A DNA stretch of 64,000 bases from Sedimentibacter saalensis. Lineage in GTDB: Bacteria; Bacillota; Clostridia; Tissierellales; Sedimentibacteraceae. Made by a program: the position numbers and the translations under genes. Positions within the stretch are counted from its first letter, which is position 1; every line of letters begins with the position of its first letter. The DNA lies in the NCBI RefSeq assembly GCF_007830175.1, contig NZ_VLKH01000005.1, positions 124,001-188,000 on the forward strand, written 5' to 3'. Under the pieces are notes generated by a model, which saw nothing but the letters and a program-made list of their open reading frames with translations, searched no databases and had not been told where the DNA came from. Below, piece after piece: positions 1-8,145 of the stretch.

Positions 1-1
1 A

Positions 2-1615
2 TTTGAAGCCGTATCTCCATATTATTATTCAACCTATGATGAATATGATGAAGTTGTAACTTCAGACAAGAAAAAAATTCTTGTAATAGGTTCAGGACCT
101 ATAAGAATAGGACAGGGCGTTGAATTTGACTACTGTTCGGTGCACAGCATATTTGCACTTGAAAAATCTGGAATTGAAACAATAATAGTAAACAACAATC
201 CTGAAACCGTGAGCACGGATTTTGACATAGCAGATAAATTGTACTTCGAGCCATTGACTGAAGAAGATGTTTTAAATATTGTAGAAAAAGAAAATCCTGA
301 CGGAGTGGTGCTGCAGTTTGGAGGACAGACTGCCATAAAGCTTGCAAACTTCTTTAAGGAAAAAAACATACCCATACTGGGTACTGACCCTGAACAAATA
401 GATATGGCAGAAGACAGGGAAAAATTTGATGAAATACTGGAATCCTTGGGTATTAAAAGACCAAAGGGAAAAGCTGTAATGAATATAGAAGACGGCAAAA
501 AAGCAGCAGCAGCCGTGGGATATCCTGTACTAGTAAGACCTTCCTATGTCCTTGGAGGACAGGGTATGGAAATAACATACTCAGAAGAAGATCTTGTGAC
601 TTACCTGCAGGGAGCCTTTGACATGAGCACGAAAAATCCTGTCCTCATAGACAAATATCTTGTGGGAAGAGAAATTGAAGTTGATGCCATATGCGACGGA
701 GAAGACATTTTGATTCCGGGAATAATGGAGCACTTAGAAAGAGCCGGCATTCACTCAGGAGACAGCATATCCATTTATCCTCCTATAAATTTAAGCAATG
801 AAATAAAAGAAAAGCTTGCAGTCATAACAAAAAATATTGCAAGGGCACTTAAGACCGTGGGCATGGTTAACATTCAGTTCATTGAGTTTGAAAATGATCT
901 TTACATCATAGAAGTAAATCCTCGTTCGAGCAGGACTGTTCCTTACATCAGCAAGGTTACGAAAATTCCTATGATTGAAATTGCCACAAGGGTAATGCTT
1001 GGAGAAAAACTTAAAGACATGGAATACGGCACGGGTCTGTACAAGGAATCTGAGCTTGTTGCAGTGAAAGTTCCTGTTTTCTCAACTCAAAAGTTAGACG
1101 GCGTTGATGTGAGTCTCGGACCTGAAATGAAATCAACGGGAGAGGTGCTGGGTGTAGGAAAAGACTACAAAGAAGCCCTTTACAAAGGATTTATTGCTGC
1201 AGGAGTAAAGATGCCGGAGAAGGACAAAATGATATTGGCTACTATAAGAAACAGAGATAAAGAAAGCTTTAAGCCTATTGCGTTAAAATTGAATAAAATG
1301 GGATTTGATTTTGTAGCAACGGAAAACACAGCTAAATATCTAAATGATAACGGAATCCATGCTCAAACAGTCAAGAAGGTAAGAGAAACCAAACCAAACA
1401 TAATAGATTTAATAAGAAGCGGAAGCATTGGATTTGTTGTTGACATACCTACAAAAGCAAATGATGTTAACACAGACGGCTTCAGAATCAGAAGAACTTC
1501 TGTTGAGGCTTCAATCAATGTTTTCACTTCTCTAGATACGGTTTCTGCACTGACTGACATAATGGAAACAGGCATTTCAGGAGAGAACGTGGACGTTTAC
1601 AATATTTCAAGATAA
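2..1615 (+). CDS. carB: Carbamoyl-phosphate synthase large subunit, C-terminal part (5' truncated by window edge)
   Basis: CarB makes carbamoyl phosphate from glutamine-derived ammonia, bicarbonate and two ATP, feeding pyrimidine and arginine synthesis. The reading frame is open from base 2, so the gene begins outside the window and about half of the usual ~1,070 residues are present. Visible are the start of the second ATP-grasp half ([19 protein letters not shown]), the glycine-rich ATP-grasp stretch ([13 protein letters not shown]), the metal-binding [11 protein letters not shown] segment, and a C-terminal MGS-type allosteric domain from about [13 protein letters not shown] onward. The TAA stop at 1613-1615 is followed at once by a promoter and tRNA-Sec. 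Identification rests on conserved family motifs and is secure; only the N-terminal half is unseen. Confidence 0.97.
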   Translation, partial: FEAVSPYYYSTYDEYDEVVTSDKKKILVIGSGPIRIGQGVEFDYCSVHSIFALEKSGIETIIVNNNPETVSTDFDIADKLYFEPLTEEDVLNIVEKENPDGVVLQFGGQTAIKLANFFKEKNIPILGTDPEQIDMAEDREKFDEILESLGIKRPKGKAVMNIEDGKKAAAAVGYPVLVRPSYVLGGQGMEITYSEEDLVTYLQGAFDMSTKNPVLIDKYLVGREIEVDAICDGEDILIPGIMEHLERAGIHSGDSISIYPPINLSNEIKEKLAVITKNIARALKTVGMVNIQFIEFENDLYIIEVNPRSSRTVPYISKVTKIPMIEIATRVMLGEKLKDMEYGTGLYKESELVAVKVPVFSTQKLDGVDVSLGPEMKSTGEVLGVGKDYKEALYKGFIAAGVKMPEKDKMILATIRNRDKESFKPIALKLNKMGFDFVATENTAKYLNDNGIHAQTVKKVRETKPNIIDLIRSGSIGFVVDIPTKANDVNTDGFRIRRTSVEASINVFTSLDTVSALTDIMETGISGENVDVYNISR

Positions 1616-1622
1616 AATAAGC

Positions 1623-1651
1623 TTGAAATTTTTTAGAAATTATGTTATCAT
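1623..1651 (+). promoter_or_regulatory. Sigma-A-type promoter for tRNA-Sec
   Basis: TTGAAA (1623-1628) and TATCAT (1646-1651) are separated by exactly 17 bp and lie about 11 bp before the tRNA 5' end. The same transcript probably continues into the downstream Usp-like gene, since no terminator lies between. Confidence 0.55.
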
Positions 1652-1661
1652 TATTTCCGAT

Positions 1662-1759
1662 GGGGATAGATAGGTGCTGGTGTGCCTCCTGGTCTTCAAA
1701 ATCAGTCGCGGGGCGTTAGTAGCGTCCTGGGTGGGTTCAATTCCCACATATTCCCGCCA
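1662..1759 (+). tRNA. selC: tRNA-Sec (UCA anticodon)
   Basis: A class II tRNA of 98 nt. The 5' strand GGGGATAG pairs with the 3' strand ATATTCCC as a long 8-bp-type acceptor stem (one G-A mismatch at the inner end), followed by discriminator G and an encoded CCA at 1757-1759. The anticodon stem CTGGT/ATCAG closes the loop CTTCAAA, giving anticodon TCA, which reads UGA. A long variable arm (GCGGGGCGTTAGTAGCGTC region) and a T arm GTGGG-TTCAATT-CCCAC complete the selenocysteine tRNA architecture. It implies that the organism makes selenoproteins; no selA, selB or selD is in the window. Confidence 0.93.
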
Positions 1760-1775
1760 TTTAAGGAGAATAGCG

Positions 1776-2144
1776 ATGCATAAAAATGTATTGGTATGTG
1801 TAACGCAGCAAAAGACATGTGAAAATCTCATAGAGCATGGCGTTGAGTTGTCCAGGGACGAAGGAAGCCAGCTTTATGTCATACATGTGGTCAATGAAAA
1901 TGATAAGCTTTTATACAATTTAAGCGATGGAGATGCATTAGAGTATTTGTTTGAAATTACAAAAGATGTTGGAGCTAATCTAGTAGTGAAAAGATCAAAA
2001 GATGTTGCAAAAGCAATAGTGGATTTCGCTGTGGAAAAAGATATTACCCACATTGTTTTAGGTAATTCTAAAACAATAGACACAGCCAACAATTTCTCCA
2101 TGAAGCTTCAGAAAAAATTGCCGGATGTAGTGTTTGTTTCATAG
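1776..2144 (+). CDS. Universal-stress-protein-like (UspA fold) protein
   Basis: A 122-residue protein beginning MHKNVLVCVTQQ, with the alternating strand/helix pattern of the UspA/nucleotide-binding fold: an N-terminal hydrophobic strand (NVLVCVT), a middle YVIHVV strand, and a late THIVLGNSKT strand. The last resembles the G-2X-G-9X-G nucleotide loop only weakly. It is closest in style to the short Usp domains found in KdpD-like proteins. The ATG at 1776 follows AAGGAGAA, whereas an upstream in-frame extension would run back through the tRNA and is not credible. The stop overlaps no base of the next gene, whose ATG follows directly, so the two are probably co-transcribed with tRNA-Sec. The ligand and role are unknown. 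Confidence 0.75.
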   Translation: MHKNVLVCVTQQKTCENLIEHGVELSRDEGSQLYVIHVVNENDKLLYNLSDGDALEYLFEITKDVGANLVVKRSKDVAKAIVDFAVEKDITHIVLGNSKTIDTANNFSMKLQKKLPDVVFVS

Positions 2145-2447
2145 ATGAACAGATTTTATATTATCATAAAATTCCTTTTAGACAAATCAATACCTTTAAA
2201 GGAAAAATGGTGGGTTATCATTCCTTTGATATATATAGTAAGTCCGGCGGATTTAATACCGGCTCCGGTCCTTGGTTTTTCAATTATTGATGATGCAGTG
2301 GTGCTTGCGTTTCTTTTAAGCATTGCATCGGGGAAAACCAAAAAATATTACAATGAACACGGTGCTGAGTATAAAGGCAAAGAAAAAGAAGACATTAAAA
2401 ATGTTGTTGAAGATGTAGAATATGAAATAAAAAAGGATGAGGATTGA
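2145..2447 (+). CDS. DUF1232 (YkvA-family) small membrane protein
   Basis: This 100-residue protein carries the DUF1232 hallmark: a hydrophobic segment with SPADLIPAP followed by an IDDAVVLAFLL stretch (residues about 33-58), which matches the family's SPxDLIPD...lDD pattern. Two hydrophobic segments suggest membrane association, and the C-terminus is a charged lysine/glutamate-rich tail. It starts on the base after the stop of the Usp-like gene, so translation is probably coupled. An intrinsic terminator overlaps its last codons. DUF1232 proteins have no established biochemical function. Confidence 0.8.
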   Translation: MNRFYIIIKFLLDKSIPLKEKWWVIIPLIYIVSPADLIPAPVLGFSIIDDAVVLAFLLSIASGKTKKYYNEHGAEYKGKEKEDIKNVVEDVEYEIKKDED

Positions 2448-2460
2448 GCCTCATCTTTTT
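2431..2460 (+). terminator. Intrinsic terminator of the tRNA-Sec/Usp/DUF1232 unit
   Basis: GATGAGG (2436-2442) pairs with CCTCATC (2449-2455) and is followed by a T run. The hairpin overlaps the stop codon of the DUF1232 gene. Confidence 0.8.
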
Positions 2461-2543
2461 AATTGCAAAAAATTACAAAAATGTCTTTATTTTTGTCGAA
2501 ATTATTGTTAATATAATATTAAGAAATATTCGGAGGTAGGCTT

Positions 2544-4037
2544 ATGAACAACAACTATAAGATTGTCCGCACTATTTTTGAAAATGTGTTCCAAAGAGTT
2601 TTGGAATGCAAGGACAATGATTCGGGCGAAATATTTTACAGCAATGTAATAACTAGCCAGAAGGTTATTAATCTTATTAATATAGAAGAATTAAGAGCGA
2701 TTCCATCCAACATATTGGAAAGCTATAATACCGAAGACCGCATATATATTTACACAAAGCCTTTGAAGACCGAATACACCGGATTAAGAGAATATTCGGC
2801 GAAAAACCTGACTCTCAAGCATCAGTTCAATCTGGCTGAAAAAGTTATTGAACTTGCTCAAAACATTTTCAACATGACAGATGTGGTGCAGCAAAAAATT
2901 CTTGACCTGGACAGGTTGTATGTGGATGAAAACGATAAAGTGGTTGTGGACTGCAATCTTGTTTTCGAACAGGAATATGACATAGCAGACAATGAAACTT
3001 TTAAAAGGCTTGGAAACATGATTCACTACATATTTTCCGGAACAGAAATTGTCGATTACAACATATCCGACACCATACCGCCGGATATATTAAAAATAAT
3101 TGTAAGATGTCTAACAAGAGAGTACATCTTTCCAAGAGATGTTCTTGCAGAACTTAAGGGTTCGCCCATATTTGCCATGATATTCGGCACTGAAACTATA
3201 GCTCCAAACAAGACTGCTTTAAAGGCAATTATACAGGATGAAGAGACAAAGCCTTCTGACAGCAGCACAGAGGCATTTGAACATGCCTCACAAGAACAGA
3301 CACCGGATGACAAATCAATCTTCGATATTTATGTAAATGACAATAATCCTAAATCAAGAAAAAAAATCAAGACGTCAGGAATTGTTCTTGGCAAGGAAAT
3401 AAAAAGGGCTGTTCTTTCCATAGCAATAGTTGTGTTGGTGTTGCTTCTGGGAAACATGATTATAAAAAAATTAAGCAATACACAGGAAGTTTCAGCCGGT
3501 GGAAATGGTGACACTGCCGGTGAACAAGGAAAAACCCCAGGTACAGAATCTCCCGAACAAAACAATACAGATGATTCAGCTTCTTCCATAGCTGATTCCA
3601 CTGAAATGTATTTTAACGACAAGCTCATTGAAAAAATAGGTTATACAGGAGAAAAAGTAAAAATTGACAGCGACATTTACGTCGAAGGAAAAAATTCACT
3701 TGTTGCAGAAAATACTGGAGACGGAAAACTTAAAAGCTTATTTGCAGTTGTTGATTTTACGGATGAGAAGTTCAGTTACATGCTTAAAAAACAAATTGGA
3801 ATTTCTGCGAAGACAAAATCAGAAAAGGATGTTGAGGCTCTCATAGTTCTTGAGGCTTACAAAGGCGGAGTTCTCACTTCAAATTTTCACACATCTGTCA
3901 AAGTGTATGACGACATGTGGTCTCAGGTGACAGTTCCAATAAATGTAACTGATGCAGACTCCCTAAACATATACATAGAATACCAGGGACAAAACAAGGT
4001 TTGGATAGATTCCGTATTCATAGATGTTATAAAGTAA
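2544..4037 (+). CDS. Membrane protein: degenerate kinase-like cytoplasmic domain, one TM helix, extracellular beta-sandwich
   Basis: This 497-residue protein is not a named family I recognise. Residues 1 to about 220 have a layout like a bacterial Ser/Thr kinase fold: a small N-lobe-like start (IVRTIFENVFQRVLEC), then a segment LDLDRLYVDENDKVVVDCNL placed where kinases carry the catalytic and DFG loops. However, no HRD-type Asp-Lys-Asn set is seen, so it would be a pseudokinase. One transmembrane helix (about residues 289-308, AVLSIAIVVLVLLLGNMI) is followed by a Gly/Ser/Asp/Glu-rich linker. A C-terminal domain of about 145 residues, with NSLVAEN and VWIDSVFIDVI at its ends, resembles carbohydrate-binding beta-sandwich modules (CBM4/9-like). 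The topology suggests an envelope receptor or scaffold. The ATG follows GGAGGTAG. Confidence 0.6.
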   Translation: MNNNYKIVRTIFENVFQRVLECKDNDSGEIFYSNVITSQKVINLINIEELRAIPSNILESYNTEDRIYIYTKPLKTEYTGLREYSAKNLTLKHQFNLAEKVIELAQNIFNMTDVVQQKILDLDRLYVDENDKVVVDCNLVFEQEYDIADNETFKRLGNMIHYIFSGTEIVDYNISDTIPPDILKIIVRCLTREYIFPRDVLAELKGSPIFAMIFGTETIAPNKTALKAIIQDEETKPSDSSTEAFEHASQEQTPDDKSIFDIYVNDNNPKSRKKIKTSGIVLGKEIKRAVLSIAIVVLVLLLGNMIIKKLSNTQEVSAGGNGDTAGEQGKTPGTESPEQNNTDDSASSIADSTEMYFNDKLIEKIGYTGEKVKIDSDIYVEGKNSLVAENTGDGKLKSLFAVVDFTDEKFSYMLKKQIGISAKTKSEKDVEALIVLEAYKGGVLTSNFHTSVKVYDDMWSQVTVPINVTDADSLNIYIEYQGQNKVWIDSVFIDVIK

Positions 4038-4049
4038 ATCTCAAGATTG

Positions 4050-4079
4050 CAAAAGATCGTATTCCGGTCTTTTGTTTTT
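4050..4079 (+). terminator. Intrinsic terminator
   Basis: CAAAAGATC (4050-4058) pairs with GGTCTTTTG (4066-4074), followed by a T-rich tail. It ends transcription of the pseudokinase-like gene. The 4080-4200 gap beyond it is very AT-rich; I see no confident promoter there. Confidence 0.8.
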
Positions 4080-4201
4080 GTAAATTACGAAATCTTTTTT
4101 AAAAATAACAACCAAAATTTTTAAAAATTACAAAATTATGCGAACTTTTTATATTCGTATACGTCTAAATATTAGTACCAACATGAGAAAAGAGGTGAAA
4201 T

Positions 4202-4903
4202 ATGGAAATCATTAAAATGGAGAATATCTCCAAGCTTTATAAATCAGGACAAATTCAAGTGGAAGCACTTAAGGACATTTCTTTTACAATACTTGAAAAA
4301 GAATTTGTTTCTATAATGGGGCCTTCAGGTTCCGGAAAATCTACACTGCTTAATTTAGTTGGGTGTCTTGATCATTCAACCAGCGGAACTTATGAACTAT
4401 CGGGAACAATGGTAGATAGACTGAGCGATTCTAAAATGTCAGATATCAGGAATATGTTCATAGGGTTTGTGTTTCAAAACTTTCATCTTCTGCCAAGGAT
4501 GAATGCCATAAAAAATGTGGAAATTCCTTTGATATACAGAGGCATGAACACAAAAATGAGAAAAGAGCTAGCTGAAAATGCTCTTGAATTGGTAGGCCTC
4601 AAGGAAAGGATGCATCATCTTCCAAGTCAGCTTTCAGGTGGTCAGCAGCAGCGTGTTGCAATAGCAAGAGCCATAGTCGGAAATCCTGCAATAATTCTTG
4701 CAGATGAGCCGACAGGAGCTCTGGATACAAAGACCGGTGACATGATTATGGAATTGTTTGTAGAGTTAAATGAAAAAAAATCAATGACAATTGTTCAAGT
4801 AACACATGAGGAAGAAATTGCAGAATACGGAAGCCGCATAATAAGGCTGGTGGACGGAGAAATAGTATCTGATGTAAGCAGTGGAGGGAAATCAAATGTA
4901 TAA
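4202..4903 (+). CDS. ABC transporter ATPase, MacB/LolD type
   Basis: A 233-residue nucleotide-binding subunit that powers the exporter formed with the two following genes. Visible are Walker A (GPSGSGKST), Q-loop (FVFQNFHLLPRM), signature (LSGGQQQRVAIARA), Walker B with catalytic Glu (IILADEPTGALD) and the H-loop histidine (VTHEEE). The arrangement and length match the LolD/MacB-ATPase/YknY family (FtsE-like, about 225-235 residues). Its end overlaps the start of the adaptor gene by 8 bp, showing tight coupling. The start follows AAGAGGTGAAAT. Substrate cannot be deduced; Gram-positive relatives export peptides or toxic compounds. Confidence 0.92.
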   Translation: MEIIKMENISKLYKSGQIQVEALKDISFTILEKEFVSIMGPSGSGKSTLLNLVGCLDHSTSGTYELSGTMVDRLSDSKMSDIRNMFIGFVFQNFHLLPRMNAIKNVEIPLIYRGMNTKMRKELAENALELVGLKERMHHLPSQLSGGQQQRVAIARAIVGNPAIILADEPTGALDTKTGDMIMELFVELNEKKSMTIVQVTHEEEIAEYGSRIIRLVDGEIVSDVSSGGKSNV

Positions 4904-6695
4904 AAAAATTATTTCTATAGCACTAATTTTAGCTATTGTATTTTTGGGAGGGTATATTACAGCAAAGCAGCTCATTCCTGATGCTTCTGAAGTGTCCACT
5001 GGCCCAAGATATGCTACAAAGCCAGTGGAAAGAGGAGACATAAAGCAGGGCGTGAACATAACAGGTCAGCTGAACGGAAACTGGGGAGGGTCCATAACAG
5101 CTCCAAAGCCTGAAGGAATAACAGATTCAAATGGATCCAGCGTGTCAGTTACATACACAATTGAAGAAGTCTTTGTAGAGCCTAACCAGATGATTAAAAA
5201 AGGCGATAATCTTATACGTCTGTCAGCAGCAAACCTTGGGGAAATAATAGAGGATTTAACTGACAGCATTCAAAAAAAGCAAGATGAAATAAGGGAAATA
5301 AATGAAACAATAGAAGGAAAAATTGATGATCTTGAAGATAAATTAAATCAGGACATTACAGACATCGGACAGATTAATCCATATGACGGAATAGTTATCA
5401 CTGCTCCCATTAAGGGTCGTCTTTCTGAGTTTACAGTGGAAGAAGGAGACAAGGTAGAAGATGCCCACATTGCCACTATAGTTGACGACAGCAAGCTTAA
5501 AATATCTTTCAAAGTAAATACATATGAATATTCAAGCCTTAAGGTAGGACAGAAAGTTCTTCTTCAGTACAGAAGAAAGCTTGAAAACGGCGGAACACAG
5601 ACAGCATTTGATGGTTTCTACACAGGAACAATCAAAAAACTTAACTCAAATGCTGTACCAGGCGAAAATTCAATGACATATGTGCATATGGGAGAAATAG
5701 AAGCAGACAATCCGGGCCTTGTTCAGCCGGGAATGGTAACAGCCATCTACACTGAAAACAACGGCATACCTGTTACAGGCCTTTCATACAACGGAACAGT
5801 TGTTTCATATGTAAACGAAAAGAAAGTTTATTCAACACTTTATTCAGACAGCGACAAAACAACAATCATAGCAACAGATGTTCCTGTAAATTCCAACGAG
5901 TTTGTGGAAAAGGGACAGATTCTTGTGAGAATTGCCGGAGCTGATGTTACAAAAATGATTCAAAGTGATGTTGAAAGCATTATGAATGAATATAAAAAAA
6001 TAAATGATATCAATGATGACATCGAAAATATTTACAAAAAAATTGACAAGGTTTCGCTTCTCACAACAAAGATGATGGTAACTGCACCTTCTGACGGAAT
6101 GGTATCCTATGTGAACTACAGAGTTGGAGACACCATAGTTGCATCTGAATCAAGCGATCAGTGGTCACTGCAGCTCATGGATATGTACAACACTGATGAA
6201 ATGTACATTTACACAACAGTAAGCGACCTTGATGTATTGTACATAAGCCAGGATGCTCCTGTTACGGTAACTGTTGATGCCCTTCCGGGAGAAAAATTTG
6301 AAGGAAGCGTTATGAGCCTCAACCAGTACACAGACAGAGACGGAAAGACTGTTTACAATGTTCAGATAAGAGTTATGGGAAGAGAAGGGCTAAGACCTGG
6401 AATGAATACAAACTGCTTTGTTAATTCAGGAGAAGCTTTTGATACGCTTTTAGTTCCAATTGAAGCTGTATTTGAAGAAAATGGAATTCAAAAAGTTGAA
6501 ATTATAAATGCACAGGGTCAGCCTGAAGTAGTTGAAATTGAAGCAGGCCTTATGAACGACATGTATGTTGAAGTTTTAAGCGGGCTTGAAGAGGGGCAGC
6601 AGGTTGTAACAGGAAGCACTAAAGACTTAATGCCAAGTGAGAGTGTTCCTGAGGACGATTCGTTTCTGCCGAGCAAAAATCAGGGAACTAATTAG
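4896..6695 (+). CDS. Efflux adaptor (MacA/YknX-like, HlyD family) with two lipoyl-like modules
   Basis: A 599-residue membrane-fusion-type protein that would bridge the ATPase/permease to the cell exterior. An N-terminal signal anchor (about residues 5-22, SIALILAIVFLGGYITA) precedes extracellular domains. Two barrel-sandwich hybrid regions can be recognised, one around ITAPIKGRLSEFTVEEGDKV and the other around VTAPSDGMVSYVNYRVGDTI, each close to a short coiled coil (IQKKQDEIREIN and YKKINDINDD). The end has a typical adaptor segment (RPGMNTNC...VLSGLEEGQQVVTG). At about 600 residues it is much longer than MacA (about 370), suggesting internal duplication. The ATG at 4896 follows GGAGGG; an upstream GTG at 4881 would place that site inside the gene. 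The ATPase gene overlaps its first codons. Confidence 0.85.
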   Translation: MYKKIISIALILAIVFLGGYITAKQLIPDASEVSTGPRYATKPVERGDIKQGVNITGQLNGNWGGSITAPKPEGITDSNGSSVSVTYTIEEVFVEPNQMIKKGDNLIRLSAANLGEIIEDLTDSIQKKQDEIREINETIEGKIDDLEDKLNQDITDIGQINPYDGIVITAPIKGRLSEFTVEEGDKVEDAHIATIVDDSKLKISFKVNTYEYSSLKVGQKVLLQYRRKLENGGTQTAFDGFYTGTIKKLNSNAVPGENSMTYVHMGEIEADNPGLVQPGMVTAIYTENNGIPVTGLSYNGTVVSYVNEKKVYSTLYSDSDKTTIIATDVPVNSNEFVEKGQILVRIAGADVTKMIQSDVESIMNEYKKINDINDDIENIYKKIDKVSLLTTKMMVTAPSDGMVSYVNYRVGDTIVASESSDQWSLQLMDMYNTDEMYIYTTVSDLDVLYISQDAPVTVTVDALPGEKFEGSVMSLNQYTDRDGKTVYNVQIRVMGREGLRPGMNTNCFVNSGEAFDTLLVPIEAVFEENGIQKVEIINAQGQPEVVEIEAGLMNDMYVEVLSGLEEGQQVVTGSTKDLMPSESVPEDDSFLPSKNQGTN

Positions 6696-6709
6696 TGAGG
6701 GGTGATGAA

Positions 6710-8053
6710 ATGCAGGAAAGAGGAAAAATTTCTTCCATTCTTGTAAGGCTGAAATTTTCTGCAGTGATGGCATTTGACGGCATAACATCAAATCTTCTGA
6801 GGACTTTCTTGACGGTTCTTGGCATTTCGATAGGTGTTGCAGCTGTAATAAGTCTCATGGGCATAGGAGAAGGTGCAAGAAGATCTATTGTTTCTCAGTT
6901 TGAAAGCCTTGGGGAAAATGTAATAGTCATTAAATCAAATGCGGAAAATGTGACATTTGAAGCTGATGAAGCTGAAGATCTTCCACTGAGAGTAACGGGC
7001 GTTGATTATGCCACACCTGTTGTTTACACGGAAGAAACACCCATAAGGTGGAGAAGAGATGAAAGTAAAATGAACATTGTGGGTGTGAATCAAAATTATC
7101 CTGAAATAAAAGATCACAGAGTTGTTTCAGGAAATTTCTTCACATCGCTCCATGTTAAGCAAAGAGCCCCTGTTGCTGTTCTTGGATACAATGTAGCACA
7201 GAATCTTTTAAACGGAAGAAGCCCTGTGGGACAGACTTTAAAAATTGATGGAATAAATTACCGTATAGTAGGAGTGCTTGCTGAAAAGGGAGAAGGAAAA
7301 GGTGACGGCATAGACGACAAAATAGTTATTCCGTACACTTCTGCCATGAAAATTTCAAAAACAAAAGATATTCTGGAAATTTGGGCGAAGTCACCAAGCG
7401 CTGAAGAGGCTGAACTGGCCATGGTTCAGCTTGGAAGAATTTATAAAAGAAAAGTAGGTGTAGGCAGTAACATAACACCAGGAACAGGAGAGGGAGAAGC
7501 TCCTGTTGAAGGGGGAGGGGACATATCAGTTCCTGTTGAACCTGTTCCAGAGCCTGTGCCTGAACCAGAGGTGCCGGGTGAAGATAAAAATGTTTTTGAA
7601 AAAGGCGAAGAACCTCTTACAATTACAAGTCTTAACAACCTGGTAAAAGAAGCCGATCAGGCAAACAGGGTTATGACTGTACTTCTTGGAGGCATAGCTG
7701 CTGTATCACTTCTTGTTGGTGGTATTGGAATAATGAACATAATGCTTGTGGCTGTAACGGAAAGAACAAGCGAAATCGGTGTTAGAAGAGCCCTTGGAGC
7801 AAAGCAGGAGGACCTGCTCATTCAGTTTCTCCTTGAAGCAGTGTATGTAAGCATCATAGGCTGCATAACAGGAATAGTAATCGGAGCATGGGCGGTAAGC
7901 CTTGTGGCAAGCTATGGGCTTTCAGCAGTTGTAAGCTTCGATTCCATTAGAATAGCAGTGTTTGTTGCTCTTACATCAGGACTTTTGTTTGGTGTTTACC
8001 CTGCAATCAACGCTTCAAATCTTCCGCCTGTTGAAGCATTAAAAAGACAATAA
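6710..8053 (+). CDS. MacB-like ABC transporter permease
   Basis: A 447-residue permease with the MacB architecture. The first TM helix (FLTVLGISIGVAAVISLMGIG) is followed by a large extracellular MacB_PCD domain, then three C-terminal TM helices in the FtsX-like domain, starting VLLGGIAAVSLLVGGIGIMNIMLV and including the family motif ERTSEIGVRRALGA. It completes the ATPase-adaptor-permease operon. An unusual Pro/Glu/Val-rich segment (about residues 270-295, with repeated PVEPVPEPVPEPE) sits just before the second TM helix. The ATG at 6710 follows GAGGGG with good spacing, so it is preferred to the GTG at 6695. A strong terminator follows. Confidence 0.9.
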   Translation: MQERGKISSILVRLKFSAVMAFDGITSNLLRTFLTVLGISIGVAAVISLMGIGEGARRSIVSQFESLGENVIVIKSNAENVTFEADEAEDLPLRVTGVDYATPVVYTEETPIRWRRDESKMNIVGVNQNYPEIKDHRVVSGNFFTSLHVKQRAPVAVLGYNVAQNLLNGRSPVGQTLKIDGINYRIVGVLAEKGEGKGDGIDDKIVIPYTSAMKISKTKDILEIWAKSPSAEEAELAMVQLGRIYKRKVGVGSNITPGTGEGEAPVEGGGDISVPVEPVPEPVPEPEVPGEDKNVFEKGEEPLTITSLNNLVKEADQANRVMTVLLGGIAAVSLLVGGIGIMNIMLVAVTERTSEIGVRRALGAKQEDLLIQFLLEAVYVSIIGCITGIVIGAWAVSLVASYGLSAVVSFDSIRIAVFVALTSGLLFGVYPAINASNLPPVEALKRQ

Positions 8054-8060
8054 CAAATTT

Positions 8061-8090
8061 GAGGTTTTGATTTATCAAAACCTCTTTTAA
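8061..8090 (+). terminator. Intrinsic terminator of the MacAB-type operon
   Basis: A perfect 10-bp stem GAGGTTTTGA/TCAAAACCTC with a TTTA loop is followed by TTTT. Confidence 0.88.
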
Positions 8091-8113
8091 ATTTACACAT
8101 TTTATTATATAAT
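8085..8113 (+). promoter_or_regulatory. Probable promoter of the mscS-like gene
   Basis: TATAAT at 8108-8113 has a weak -35 match (TTTTAA, 8085-8090) 17 bp upstream, overlapping the preceding terminator tail. The -10 is convincing, the -35 less so. Confidence 0.4.
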
Positions 8114-8145
8114 CTTAATAACAAGAAAATAAAGGAAGGAATATC

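Noticed and set aside
1674-1775. Upstream extension of the Usp-like gene to an ATG at 1674
   Set aside because: It would read through the tRNA-Sec gene; the ATG at 1776 has a proper ribosome binding site.
2489-2517. Promoter before the pseudokinase-like gene (TATAAT at 2512)
   Set aside because: The -10 is good, but no acceptable -35 at 16-18 bp was seen, so I did not list it.
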